From contig OX485803.1 of NCBI GenBank assembly GCA_950295325.1, forward strand, positions 29,627,554 through 29,691,553: a DNA stretch of 64,000 nt, written 5' to 3'. Positions 13,206-24,941 of this stretch are shown piece by piece. The translations under genes and the position numbers were made by a program. The number at the start of each line of letters is the position of its first letter. Within the stretch, counting starts at the first letter, position 1. Below the pieces are notes generated by a model, which was not told the DNA's origin, did not search any database, and saw only the letters and a list, made by a program, of their open reading frames with translations. Source of the DNA: Polytrichum commune (lineage: Eukaryota > Streptophyta > Polytrichopsida > Polytrichales > Polytrichaceae).

Positions 13206-14279
13206 ACATACAAGCATAAGAACCTCAACTCAAAATCTTAAGAATCTGGCCTAGCCCTCTACCCTCTCGAAACCGAGACACTCAACCAAAACACAAACAT
13301 TCATCCTATCAACCTATGTGTCCCAAGCAAAATCTGTTGTTTGGATCCTACCCGACCCCCGATATTGCACATATTAGCTACCTCATCAAGATTGCACAAT
13401 ATAGTGTGCACAACCTTCTTAATTTTGAATCCTCAGTGGGTTTTTGTTGGTGGGTACTTGCAAGGGCTGAGGCCGATTAGTATACAAGAACCAAGGTTTT
13501 TTACAATAATGCGGGCAGGTGGGTGTCAAACCCATCGAGGTGCAAGTCACCGACTCAAGGTTCCTTCTTGATTTCGAGAGCCCTATCCATATGTTGTTTG
13601 TCCTATTGTTTGCAAGTTCTCTTCCATATTTAGAGAAAAAAATTTCCAGTGTCATATTCCCATAAACCTAAATCTTGAAGTACCCCTTGTACATATAACC
13701 TCTACGACAAACTTACTGTAATAATCAAATTCTCTCTTGTCTCCTCGCGAGACCCGCTCTAATTAGAACTGTTACGATGCTCGCTCTCTACCATAGATGG
13801 TGCTTGTGAACCACTGTCCTCCCCTTCTTCGTCTATCGGCTATAGATTCAACCCTCTCTTGTCCATTGCACACGTATTCTACCAGTCTAAAGGGTCACCT
13901 CTTCCTTCTATGCACGTTTCTTCCTTCTTCTTAAGTTCTCTCCGTTTCCTCTGTTTCGAATTGTTGAAACTCGTGCCTCCCTTTCTCTTCTTCCGTTTTT
14001 TTCCTGGATCAATTGTGGAGACTGTATTTTGGTATGGTTCCTTCATGTGTGCGTCCCAGTTCCCCTTTCTTGCTCTCTTTCGTGCTCTCTACTCTCTGGG
14101 CATCCCTCTACTTCACTCACAAAATGACCCTTCACCAACCTTCTCTTATCTATATAGTACCAGTGTTGAAAGTTTAGGGTTTACAATTGTGTGGTAGCCG
14201 TGCCTCGTTTTCTTTTTGGGGATTTTTTTCTTATTCGTCACTCTCTTTGTCCATAGCTTCCTCATCCACTGTGCCCTCT
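13206..14279. other. non-coding stretch leading into the SWIM-family pseudogene
   Basis: The sequence is pyrimidine-rich on the plus strand from 13730 to 14280. There is a TATA-like CTATATAGTA near 14150, about 130 bases before the ATG at 14280. It could be the original promoter and 5' leader of the decayed gene. Open frames at 13341-13571 and 13859-14197 have no family resemblance. Confidence 0.35.
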
Positions 14280-14367
14280 ATGTCAGAAATGGTTGAGCTC
14301 CGTGCCAATGGCGTCGGGATCCCCCTTCTTTTCCCCATAGATGTGAATGGATTTGCATCTGTCTCTT

Positions 14368-15809
14368 TATGAGCCCAAAATGAGTGCTCATATTTGTTTT
14401 ATGTTTAGAATCTATTTAGAATTGCAATTGGAGTGTTATGGAAACAATCAAAAGTATAAAAAGAGTGAGGCTTGGTGTGGATTTATGTTTAGGCCTTAAG
14501 CCATTTTGTGTGGTTAATTAGGGGTTTAGTGGAATTAGGGAGTGTTTTGATTAGAGGAGTAGTGTTTGAGGAGGCAAGAGGAAGAGCCTTTGAGTTAATT
14601 GTTTGAATTAGAACGTGTTCTTGTTGGTTTAGGGGGTAAGGAGTTAATGGATAGGATGAGGTCCTACTAAGTAGGAAAAGGTTAGAGAGGTCGTGGTTGT
14701 GGGTGCCCTTTCTCCTTCCTTCCTCCTCTCTCTCATTCTCTCTCTTTCTCATGTGTGTGTGAGTATGGGTGTGTGAGTGTGGTAGAAAATATATGTGATT
14801 AGGGGGAACTTAGAAATATAGTTGATTAAGGTGGGAATTAGTTAGTAGTTTATTAGGATTAGTAAGGCTTGGTTAGATTAATTAGCTAGGGGGGGTTTGT
14901 TAGAGATTAAGTAGACTAAGGTTTGAAAGCTGGGATTACTAGCTACTGCCGCAGCTAAGTTGAAGAAGCAGGGATTATTAGCTACTGCTGAGCTAAGGTT
15001 GAGGGCTGGGATTACTAGCTACTGCCGCAGCTAAGTTGAAGGAGTTGGGATTACTAGCTACTGCCGCAGTTAAGTTGAAGAAGCTGGGATTATTAGCTAC
15101 TGCTGAGCTAAGGTTGAGGGTTGGGATTACTAGCTACTGCCGCTGCTAAGTTGAAGGAGTTGGGATTACTAGCTACTGCCGAGCTAAGGTTGAGGGCTGG
15201 GATTATTAGCTACTGCCGCAGCTAAGGTTGAGAAGTTGGGATTACTAGCTACTGCCGCAGCTAAGTTGAAGAAGCTGGGATTATTAGCTACTGCCGCAAC
15301 TAAGTTGAAGAAGCTGGGATTACTAGCTACTGCCACAACTAAGTTGAAGGAGCTGGGATTATTAGCTACTGCCACAACTAAGTTGAAGGAGCTGGGATTA
15401 TTAGCTACTGCCACAGCTAAGTTGAAGGAGCTGGGATTATTAGCTACTGCCACAACTAAGTTGAAGGAGCTGGGATTATTAGCTACTGCCACAACTAAGT
15501 TGAAGGAGCTGGGATTATTAGCTACTGCCGCAGTTAAGGTTGGAGGAGCCGAGGTTTATAGCGGGGTTACATACCTTAGAATAGGGTGGTAGTTAAGCAA
15601 TGATCCAAGGGGGTGAGATGGCAATAGTATAGGGAAGAGTGTTTTTTAACACTTGTAATCTTATGATGGAATAAATTGGTGTACCCGAATCGATGAGAAA
15701 TGTATTGACTTCTCACACATTTGGTAAGATGGAGTTATGCTAACACGAATGTGACATCCATTCCCTCACCCGGACTAGGACGCTTAAGGGTGGGTGGTTT
15801 GGCCTCACA
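14368..15809 (+). mobile_element. solo LTR A of the TGTGAG family
   Basis: It starts TATGAGCCCAAAATG, where family members normally start TGTGAG, and ends GGCCTCACA. Exact 5-bp duplications CTCTT flank it at 14363-14367 and 15810-15814, so it is a complete solo LTR left by recombination between two LTRs. The conserved end CCCGGACTAGGACGCTTAAG is at about 15769-15788. A hairpin-forming GTGTTTTTTAACAC lies near 15640, with an AATAAA signal shortly after. The conserved small ORF found in copies B, C and E is absent here. Confidence 0.9.
14937..15545 (+). repeat. 39-base minisatellite inside solo LTR A
   Basis: About fifteen units of roughly 39 bases contain GGGATTACTAGCTACTGCC and then AGCTAAGTTGAAG. 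Because 39 is a multiple of three, both strands stay open over the later units: GLLATATTKLKEL-type repeats on plus and AVANNPSSFNLVV-type on minus. This mirrored openness is expected from the repeat and is not evidence for a gene. Confidence 0.9.
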
Positions 15810-16410
15810 CTCTTCCCTTCACCTTAGTATCAGGTTTTCGTTGCAAGATAGTACAATATGGGTCGAACGCAAGATTTATGATAATGCTACTTCTCTGTTG
15901 TCATTGACCATGCGTGAGTATTCTAGTGTTGCCGACAACGGATCATCAATGTGGGAACTTTGCGCTGGTAAATACAGAGTGTACGGACTTCCAAATTCTT
16001 GCACAAATATATCCTTGGAAATCCGTAGCCCTTCCCATTCCTCCACTTCCACTTTAAACACTCCTCCCGTGGTCAAAGTTAAAATTGAACCTGGTATACA
16101 CATTGTCATACATCTTTTAGATTCCTCCGATGGTGATGAACCCCCTCTATTTACTCCCATTCTCAAGCCATCCCCTTCCTCCCTCAATTCCCCCTTTCTG
16201 ACCCCCCCTTGTACGCCTTGAACCTTTATGTCCTCTTCCTCCATCCTCTGTCAAACCATTCATTTCCATTTTTCAATGTCAACGTACTCTTGCTTCCATG
16301 CCCGGTAGGAAAAACATCCTCAAGAAACTAGATTATGACACCTTGCAAATTGAAGAGGTGAATTTCCTCCCGCCTCACTTTGATGGGAATCAGATGTTTG
16401 TCCTTTCCCA

Positions 16411-16959
16411 TGTCGTGTAAATAACGATCGTGTATCACTGCAGCTCGAGTACCAACCACCACTAACAAACAACACTAAAACATAGCAAAGTCATACATAA
16501 ACAACACACCTCGACATGAGAAGGAAGAAAGTCAAACACTCATAAAAGCTCTAATCTCTCGTCAAATGCACACAATGAGTCAAGTTATCTCTCACTTCAC
16601 CACGAGAGAATCCAAGAGTGTAAGAAATAGGAGAAGAACTCAAGATTTATTGCAAACACATGTAATCTTCACCTCACACAAGCTTTCTCCACACACTCAC
16701 TCACAAGATTTGGCTTGGCAAGAATGCCAAGCCAAGGAGGAGGCTCCTCACTTAGGAACCTTCCTCTCTATAATTAAGATTCATCCATCTAAATCTAGAT
16801 GAATGAAACCCAACGGATAAGGTACGGCCGTCAACGCTACATACCGTGACAGCTGTCGTGTAAATAGTGATCGTGTGTCACTGCAGCTCAAATACCAACC
16901 ACCACTAATAAACAATACTAAAACATAGCAAAGCCACACATAAACAATACACCTCGACA
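16411..16959 (-). repeat. probable 3' LTR of the gypsy element, with repeated ends
   Basis: Read on the minus strand, the sequence begins TGTCGAGGTG at 16959 and ends TACACGACA at 16411. A polypurine tract, GAGGGGGAGGCA, sits directly before it (plus 16960-16971), as expected for a 3' LTR. The first and last 106 bases (16854-16959 and 16411-16516) are near-identical direct repeats around 337 bases. Either the LTR is 549 bases with duplicated ends, or it is 106 bases and occurs twice around a spacer. The spacer has TATA-like and AATAAA words, which favours one longer LTR. No matching 5' LTR was found on the right. Confidence 0.55.
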
Positions 16960-17244
16960 TGCCTCCCCCTCATGTAACTATGGAGTCCCGCCAAACAGCT
17001 AGGACTAATGCCAATCCAAAGGGCATGGATAATGAAAGATTGCTCCGTAACTAACTAATGTGGTAAACGTCATTCCAAAAAATTATAGGTTGGGTGCAAT
17101 GTGAACCCCATCCTTAATTGCCTCTGATGTTTGGCCATCAAATTTCAAGGAATTAAATCCACCGCCTCATGTTGATTGCGTCTCTAAGCCATAACTCCTC
17201 ATTTTCCATTTGGACAGTCATAAGATGATGAAAACCACACATGA

Positions 17245-18105
17245 TCATTGAGTACAATTGGTGGAAGCACCAAGTACCGAAGATCCTCGACAGCGAGGAC
17301 AACTCCACTGTCCAGATGGTAGAGAAGTCAAGGGTGGCCTCAAGCATGTCATGTGCCAACCATGTTGACACTGATCACACAAGAGCATAGTAACTGCTTC
17401 TTTCTTCTCTCCACACACAAAACATGGAAAACCCTCTAGCACGACAACCGGTTCAGGATGAACTGTACCCTCAATGGGTTGATGACATGGGACACAGTTC
17501 TTCGAATGTTCGCGACATTCCCTGCCATCATTGCCTTCCAACAACAACAAACCACTCGGCAACACCTCCTTCATCCGAAGGATAGTGCGGCTCGCCCTGA
17601 CATCCAATGTCGTAGGTGCCTCACGTTGGAGATAAACATAATCCCCTGCCGAAATCTCCGCAACTGAGGTCGGTAAGCACCACTGCGAATGCGTGCATAA
17701 CGCAAAGTGTCACGGTGCTGAGCAATGGACAAATTCTCCATGGCCATAGGCATGGCCCTCTGGAAGAATTGAGCCCGCTCTTGCAAACACTTTGCCCAAA
17801 TGTTTGGGTCATCCAAATCCACAACATGAGCTAGCTTTTTCCAAATAGAACTCGGGAATATAGGCTCACGTCCATACAACAACTGATACGGGCTGTAGGA
17901 TGCCAAAGAGGTTTGCCTACGAAATCGATAGCCCATAGCAATCCAAGGCAACATAAGGTCCCAATCCCGGTGGCTCCCCCAAAGTAATTCATACTTCCTC
18001 AAGCCACACTTGGTTGTCTGAACAACCTGTTCAGCCAAGCCATCCGCCTCCGGATGATCCCGAGAGGTGGTGCGGTCATCTATGAGCGCCTTTGTGCACA
18101 ACTCC
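17245..18105 (-). pseudogene. gypsy integrase C-terminal part and PHD finger
   Basis: Reading from 18105 down, the frame gives the downstream half of the integrase core (HPEADGLAEQVVQTTK, then YSPYQLLYGREP), then an integrase tail. After a frameshift near 17600 comes a C-terminal domain with the PHD signature CFVC, then CDQCQHGWHMTC, then WSCPRC. These residues supply the C4-H-C3 zinc ligands. PHD fingers read histone tails, so here it could steer integration or the linked methyltransferase towards particular chromatin; that role is inferred. The frame ends at a stop at 17245-17247. The N-terminal half of the same integrase lies at 41422-41927. Confidence 0.8.
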
Positions 18106-18110
18106 TCAAA
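18106..18110. repeat. left target duplication (TCAAA) of solo LTR X
   Basis: TCAAA is repeated at 41422-41426. Joining across it restores the integrase frame (the GAF and EELCTKA parts meet), which is strong evidence for the insertion. Confidence 0.85.
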
Positions 18111-18590
18111 TGTCGCGCACCTCTCCATGAGGAATGCCCGAAACACCATGGGCACAAGGGGGACCCCGGAGTGACACCCGGGACTTGTGGCGCCGTTGGT
18201 GAGAGGGCCCAAGTGATCCTAGTGTGGGTGAGGGCCCCGGGCGTTGGGAAAGCCTCCCACCCACGGAGACTAGGAGGCACAAGGGTAAGGCCATGAGCTA
18301 TGCGTAGCTCATGGCGTGGTGAATCTAGAATGCTCAAGATCACCTCAATCAGAGGTGTGAGCAAGGAGTTATGGCCATTTGAGTGGGGCGCTGTCCCGGG
18401 ACAGCGCCCGGGTACAGCAGTGCCTGGGAGTGCCTCCCGGGACTGCCAAGGTTCAAACAGGCATAACTTCCTCAATACTGCTCTGAATGGGGCAAGTGAG
18501 GAGTCCATCGGCATCTACGTGAAGCGTAGATGAAGATGAAGTGGTCGGTTGTTAGCATCAAACATCATACAAGGAAGTAATGATGGTCTG

Positions 18591-18973
18591 TGTTAAGATA
18601 ATGGATAAGCACCTAGGCAACCTAGGTTAACCGCCACCTAGGCTGGAATCTAATTAGCATTAATTAGACCCACATGGTAACTAATCCAGGTTTAGCATAG
18701 AGCCGCCGCCGTGCGGGCCGAAGGAATCCCACTTAGTCTAAAGGCTGACAGAGTAATTAATACCTCGGGCTGCGGGCCAGCAGCCCGGGCTTCGGCCTAA
18801 GTATTAACCCAAGTCCCGAGGCACTAGTTACAGGACCAATCAGATCAAGGCAGCTGGACCCTGGACCCAAGAGTCCAGAGATGTATATAAGCCGGGGGCC
18901 TTGCCCCACTAATCAAGCTTTTCATTCTCACTGTTACGCTGTCCATTTACTCACTGGTCCCTCTTTCACAACA
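18591..18973 (+). repeat. 5' LTR of the copia element
   Basis: This is a 383-base LTR from TGTTAAGATA to TTCACAACA. A TATATAA box lies near 18883. Immediately downstream, CGTTATCAGCAC is a plausible primer-binding region. It differs from the 3' LTR (40542-40923) at about 21 positions plus one small indel, roughly 5 to 6 percent, and most changes are C/T or G/A transitions. Confidence 0.93.
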
Positions 18974-20331
18974 CGTTATCAGCACTGCTCCTAGTGTTTC
19001 GATTTTTTTCTTCTTACTCTTTCATATTCTCAATAGTAAGAATATTGATTACTCTATATTTTGTTACTTTAGTATGCTATATTACCAGCTTAGATATCAC
19101 TTTTGACTGATCAGATTGCAAGACGTACTTAGATCAATATTTTGAGCTGAAAGCAGCATCAGGAGTTTCCATTACTACAAGGCAAATAGTATTTACTATT
19201 AGTCAGTAGAGTTTACTCCGAACATGATAGATATATATTGATATTTTGCTATTAGCTGATATAGCCACCCTTTACTGTCTACCCAGAACACTCACTATCT
19301 ATATTTTGGATCAAAAAGTAGTATCGTTATGTTGCTGGAATTTATCCAGAATTAGAAGCAATAGAAAGGTCAGAATTACAGTACCGAAGTACTGCCCAAA
19401 TTACCCTCTCATACACTTTCTGAATTTTCTCATTTTAGGACAGTTCCGATACAGAAATTACTAGATCTCTCACTCTCTATATTCTAGATTACCTATTAGC
19501 ACAGTTATGCTGCTAAATTTTAACCAGAATCTAGAAGTAGTAGAAAAGTTATATTTATGGTACCGAAGTACTGCCTAACTACCTTATTTCTCATACACTT
19601 TCTGATTTTTTTCTCACCCTCGGGAGAACACATTTCAGAAATTACTTTATGAAAATCCCACATTCAGAAATGTTATATTGTCGGATTTTCATCAGAAAAT
19701 TCCACATTCAGGTTCTTCACCCTTCATCTATATGATTCTTTTTTTTGTTCTACTTTATGCTGTTTTACTATATATTTTATGTTTTACCGCAAGAAACCAA
19801 AGTTATATACTATTCTAGTTGTGTTTATTTCTGAAATATACCTTTACTCCTATATATATATATATATATATACTACATATATATCTCTACAGACAAAGTT
19901 TTACTTCTTTGCAGATCTTAACTCACCTGAATTAAGGCTATCATGTCTTATTTTCTAAGTTAACCTTAAGTCCAGTTTTGAGGTTATTTTGAAGCTGCCA
20001 CTTACCCCAGGTAAGTTTACCTTCACCTCTGTTACCTTAGAAAATAGCTTTTATTTGAACTAGTATACACCCTGTTAGACTGTAACTAGACTGTACCGGG
20101 ATAGATAGTACAGAAAGTATATACTTCACACAGTATACACTGCCCAAAATACATACTGTTACCCAAATATAGTCGGCCAGCACAGTCACAAAGTGAGATT
20201 AAGTTCAGATTTGAAACAACTCCATATAGAGCTCCTGATCTACGTTTGACATGCCCATGATTGCTAGAGTCACAGTCAAATGTAGACGTTATATACATCT
20301 TCTATCACTTCAGTTACACTTTACCAAATAG
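18974..20331 (+). other. long untranslated leader of the copia element
   Basis: About 1.36 kb lies between the 5' LTR and the gag ATG at 20332. It is AT-rich with a TA microsatellite at 19851-19871. Two diverged internal copies (around 19300-19450 and 19470-19620) share CACTCTCTATATT-like words and GAAGTACTGCC. No convincing ORF exists. Confidence 0.6.
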
Positions 20332-21226
20332 ATGGCAAATACCAGAATAGAGGTCATGTCAACAAAGGCATCTTTCACCGAAACGAAAATGAATTCACTA
20401 CTATTCGCACCTTTAAGTGCGGATGGCTCTAACTTTCTAGAATGGGCAAACCATGCGAAAGTACTCTTGAGTGTAGAGGATCTCGTTAAGACCCTCATCC
20501 ACTCACCCCCAACGCCGACCACCACCAACGACGATGACGAGGATGACGATGACACCACAACCCCAACAAGAACAAGGGCCCCGGCTGCACCTAGGATACC
20601 GGAGGTAGCCAAATGGCACGTCCTCATGATCTTGAGGTGTCACCTCGAACCATCATTGAGACTCCAATACCTACAAGTTGAGGACCCAGCGGAGCTTTGG
20701 TTGGAACTACACGCCCGATTCGACCATCAGCAAACGACTTCCCCAACTTCTCAGCCTTCAATTCCGAACTCCACCGGATCATCGCTCAACTCCGAATTTG
20801 CGGTGTCGAAATCTCGGAGGCAGAACAAATCGAGAAGACGCTCTCCACCTTCCCACCCGCAACGGCAATCCTCTCGCAGCAGTATCGCAACATGACGTTC
20901 AAGAAGCACTCCAAGCTCATGGCTTACCTCTTACTGGCCGAGAAACACCATCAGCTACTCCTTCACAACGCGGAATCCCGACCAGCAAGAGAAGTACACA
21001 CAATAATCGCCAAGGTAGAGGAGGAGGAGCCGGATGAGATAAACGGAACTACGGGAGCAATCACACCAATGCCGGGAGCGGGAGCGGGACCACGGCGGGA
21101 CGACTCACCAGTCCACCACCACGCGGAAGTTCACATGACCGAGGCCTCACGTAGGCCACCAAGAGGTTCTTTTTGCAAAACTCCACCCAAATGGTATAAC
21201 AAACCTGCAACAGGGAACCCACATAG
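20332..21226 (+). pseudogene. copia gag, N-terminal part, frameshifted
   Basis: The frame from 20332 opens with FAPLSADGSNFLEWANHAK, the usual start of copia gag. It runs through WHVLMILRCHLEPSL and LWLELHARFDHQ, and includes an acidic DDD/EE patch near residue 70. Close to 20735 the homologous reading moves to another frame (FNSELHRIIAQLRICG, then FPPATAILSQQYRNM), so a frameshift has occurred, probably with loss of a short piece. The frame is then cut by the DNA transposon after the codons for HRP. Joining across the 4-bp duplication restores the frame to the zinc-knuckle part at 37159. Confidence 0.85.
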
Positions 21227-21230
21227 ACCT
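21227..21230. repeat. left target duplication (ACCT) of the DNA transposon
   Basis: ACCT is repeated at 37155-37158. Removing the transposon and one copy joins the gag codons in frame (HRP to RYFPP), which fixes both ends to the base. Confidence 0.9.
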
Positions 21231-21343
21231 AACACCATATTCAAAATTTTGGGAGATTTCCAGTCTCCCAATTTGATGACAGTTTAGGTGGAGTCGACCT
21301 AAAATGTACCTAAACACTATATTCGTTAATCGGAGACTTTTGA
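21231..21343 (+). repeat. left terminal inverted repeat of the DNA transposon
   Basis: It begins AACACCATATTC and matches the reverse complement of 37042-37154 with scattered mismatches and small gaps. Strong blocks are AAATTTTGGGA, CAGTTTAGGT and GAGTCGACCTAAAATGTACC. An internal variant of the tip, AACACTATATTCG, lies at 21313-21325 and is mirrored in the right repeat, so each repeat holds two tip-like motifs that could be transposase-binding sites. Confidence 0.88.
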
Positions 21344-21717
21344 AAGTCTCAAAATAAAATATGCCCATAGTTTGGGATGCCAATATTGTGGGCATATGGA
21401 ATGTTGGAAACATCAAGAACATGACAATTTAAAAATTTGCACGTAAAGAATATTCCTAATACTAAAAATAGAAAATTGCAATTATAATGAAAACGTGAAC
21501 TCCATGTGGAAAATAACAAGCGAATCTAAAAAACAAATGGTTTATGTCATTATAGAATTTGGGGTGCGCATCCCATAAGTAAGGTTCTTATGGTTTTGGA
21601 TGGCACATCCCAAACGTATACCACAATGGAGTGTGACAAGTCTACTAAGTCTATTAAAAACCAAGACTACTAAGCACTAATGTTTTTTCCCGCCGTTGAC
21701 TTTCACCTATGTTATGT

Positions 21718-24700
21718 TTACCCATCTCCATCTTCCGCTTCATATCCATTCTCGGCGTCATTTTCCGCAGCTGCAATACGTGCCAAGTTGTCTTTGGCAA
21801 AATCTATATGTTTTTGGGGGATGGTCATTGCTTCTGTGTTGGAACCTTTGCGCGGCTTCCAAGCACAAAGTATAGTATCCGTGTTTATCCAAACCGGTGT
21901 GTACGTTGAGTCCACTGTCCACTTAAAATTCTTTTTGGTGTCCCAACCTAAATAAGTGCGGAGCACGTTGTGGTCTTTAGTGCTTGGACGACAATATTCC
22001 ACCTCAATTTGACGAAAGTTGGGGCTAGTTCGAACAAAATTGGGTGAAGACAATGCTTTTACCAACCAAATTGGCTTGGTATGCTCCTCATCCCCTGCTC
22101 GTACGAGGACCAAATACCCTTCATGGCAATCAACACCTACACGAAACGACGGTGCCGGTCGATTGCGGGCAGGGCCAACGTAATGCTCGTCCATTGCGAA
22201 CTCTTCACGAACGTCTCCATTGCTGAAAAACATAGTATCGAACTCGACAACCGTCAAACGACTTTGTGGCCAAAATCCTTGTGTCAAAGTCGTACGGGTG
22301 TCGCCACCAAGTGTCATCAAGGCTGAGCGAATGCGATCCCAATACGCGATCAACGGTTCATGGGTATCTCTAACACGTCTTATGATGTCCTCCTTGCACA
22401 ACTCTTTCCAATATTCAATGAATCCGGATATGCCTTTGATGATTTCCGGCCCATTCCTCATGGGTTCGGGTTTGCAAGGCTTTGGTTCCCCATCCGGGAC
22501 CAAACATTTCCCATCATTGTTTTGACGCCATACGAGTATACCATCATCCGGGCCCCAATTAGGAGATGTGCACAAAAGCTTGAATTGCATGGCCGGGAGA
22601 CCATCGTCCCTCATATTAAATCGGAATTGTTGTGCTTTGGTATGCCCCACCAAACGGTCCCCTCCCTTCAACATGTATGACTTGATGAAGGCCTTGAAAT
22701 CTGGTACTTCCTCAATCAAGTGCGGAATTACTGGCATATGGTCCAAATCCATATACGATTTCATAAGAAGAGGTATGGTTGGAAAATCTTCTTCATGCAA
22801 CTTCATGCTCCACCGTCCGAATGATGCATCAATGTCGTCGTGTGTATGTCCCACCATCAAGAAAGACACAAACACCTCCTTGAAGATTCCTTTCGCCACG
22901 AGCAATGACCAAAAACAAAATACGTATCGACATTTGTTGTCCTTCGTACAATTATCAAGTTGAACGTGGAGAGTTGGAGGCAATGGTTTTGCACAAATGG
23001 GCTCTCCGGGTGGTTCTGGCAATGACGACATACAAACCTCCTTCCCCGCAAGCACTGCCTCATAAAGGGATGTGGTTCCACAACCATCAAAAAGTGCACG
23101 GGAAGAATGTACTGGTGGCTTCTCAAGATCGCGCAACAGTTTTGCAAATGAACCCACCGTGTGGTTAGCATCCCCAGGGTAAAAATCCAAACCATAATGG
23201 GCATACTTTACGTCCCCATGGCCGTGGGCAATCATACCTGGAAAAAACAAACGATGCGTGACCAAAATAATCAAATAACCACTAAACGGATGTATGGAGT
23301 TGGACATTTGCCAAACACACCCAAGAAAATTGGATAGATTTTAAACACGTAGTTGTGATTTCATACAAACCTGTGACAGCTACGGGCAACTTGAAGAGAC
23401 CATCCGTGGCCTTTATTTTGCGTGCATAACAAGGGCATGCGGTTTTGGCGTGGTCCATTTTATCATGGATGACTGTTAGAACCTCTGTGGGCCTCATTAT
23501 GGATAGAGCACGATTCTTATAGTAATCTTGACGGTGTGCCTCTTGATTGTTGACATGTTCAATATATTTTTTCTGGTGTCTGGAATGAGATTCAGTGCCT
23601 ATGGGGTGGGCGTCTCGAAGACCTTTGTATTTTTCACACGTCGTACATCTAGCGAACTTGTCCCCGGGTCTTCTCAGAATGTATTCCGCAAACTGCTGGT
23701 TTTTAATCACACTCAACTTGGACAAAGAAATGGACCCACATCCCGCTATGCGACCCACTTCATTGATGTCCGTTAAGATGTTCTTCCATTTTGTGCCTGT
23801 GGGCAACACCATTTGAACAACCTTCTCCCCTGACGACAATGTCCTCGTCTTGTGGGGCATTGTATCGGCCAATGGCACTATGATGGTGGATAGTGTCGCG
23901 GACGCTTGCAGTGTAGCCTCCCTAGGTTTCTTTGTGCCCGAGTTGCCATGAAATCGAGAGCGGCGACCCAACGATGAATACTTTCGAAACCTATAAAAAT
24001 CAGCCTTGGAGACGGCGTGGATGGTATACCACGCTGTACAACACACATCAACATTCTCAAGTGTTACCACCTTATGCCCATGGGTATCAAGGTGCAAATT
24101 TCTGTGGACCTCGAGTTTCTTAGCCGACCTCATACGAAAATCCGCAAGCCACATCTCTTGACGCAGAGATCTAATTTTCTCCCGCGGGAAAAATTGGCAA
24201 CATTTCCTCGCGCAACAATCCTTGCCGGACACTAGACGGATAGATTCGTCCCCCAAAAGCCGATCCCGTCGACGCTCCTTATCTCCGCGAGGCACACGGT
24301 TTGAATCATATCTACGGAGGCCTTTGCGAGGACGTGTTGTGGCCAACAAAGCTAATTGTGTTTGCTTATGCCGCCGCTCATGATCCCACAAACTCACTTC
24401 CTCATGTAGAACTTGACGAAGCGGCCATCGACGCAAGGAAAATCTCCATGTCACCGGGACCTCTACCGGAAGCAAAGAGTTCAAGATGCACACGCCAACA
24501 TCATCGAGACCTAGGGCGTTGGCATCGACACAATCACGGGGATTGGAGTTTCTACATATGCCATCTGCCACCGGGACACCAACCTCGTTGAGTAGAACGA
24601 CATCAAGGCCAACCCATTGCTCCCTCCCGAAACCGGCACACAACGGAATGTCATCGTGGTCATCTCCGGAATGCAGAGATTGTTCATGGACTTCCAAAGA

Positions 24701-24901
24701 TTTATGGGAGGATGTATCCACAAACACCCCCCTCACGTTTGGCACACCATTACTATCTGCCGACGGGGAAGACAGTTCACATTCAGCATCGGATGACGAT
24801 GCATACGTCGACAACTCCAATGAACTATCACCCACATGCAACGCCATACAGCTTAGACCAACCACCAGGAAATGATCAACCCAACCACCACCGCAATGCA
24901 T
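21718..24901 (-). CDS. transposase of the DUF7869 type, one intron
   Basis: Two frames join across an intron at 23238-23370 (minus-strand donor GTTTGT, acceptor TTTTTTCCAG, 133 bases), giving one frame of 1017 codons including stop. About residues 1-200 are acidic and Ser-rich. A Cys-containing region follows (ARKCCQFFPREK, then VCCTAWYTIHAVSKADFYRF, helix-turn-helix-like). Candidate catalytic acidic residues are in HDKMDHAK (480/483), QLDNCTKDNK (605) and GHTHDDIDA (644-647). The last two motifs are hallmarks of the DUF7869 family of large mobile-element proteins. The tail is highly acidic. No internal stop is seen, so it may be functional. The start at 24901 is the first ATG of the frame; another lies at codon 19, and an upstream exon may exist (see 26031-26273). 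Confidence 0.8.
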
Positions 24902-24941
24902 ACAAGAGAGGATAGATTATATGTGGAGAACGCCACATGCA

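Larger units (their letters stand above)
14280..16410 (+). pseudogene. 5' part of a decayed SWIM-family repeat gene, split by a solo LTR
   Basis: An open frame starts at 14280 (MSEMVELRANG) and runs into the solo LTR at 14368. When the LTR and one copy of its 5-bp duplication are removed, the frame continues without a break at 15815. It then carries on to about 16221 (including IWVERKIYDN and MWELCAGKYRVYG), and past a frame break to 16410 (GRKNILKKLDYDTLQ), where the gypsy LTR begins. The clean reconnection across the LTR shows this was coding DNA when the LTR landed. I infer that the pieces at 50481-51990 and 54017-55739 belong to the same ancestral gene; this was not proved by alignment. 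Molecular function is unknown. Confidence 0.5.

Noticed and set aside
15184..15592. Open frames of 102 and 118 codons on opposite strands
   Set aside because: They are produced by a 39-base minisatellite, a multiple of three without stops in these frames; both strands open together and encode only the repeat.
24301..24875. Plus-strand open frames of 96 and 129 codons opposite the transposase
   Set aside because: They lie antisense to the transposase coding region, have no domain, and are shadows of its codon pattern.
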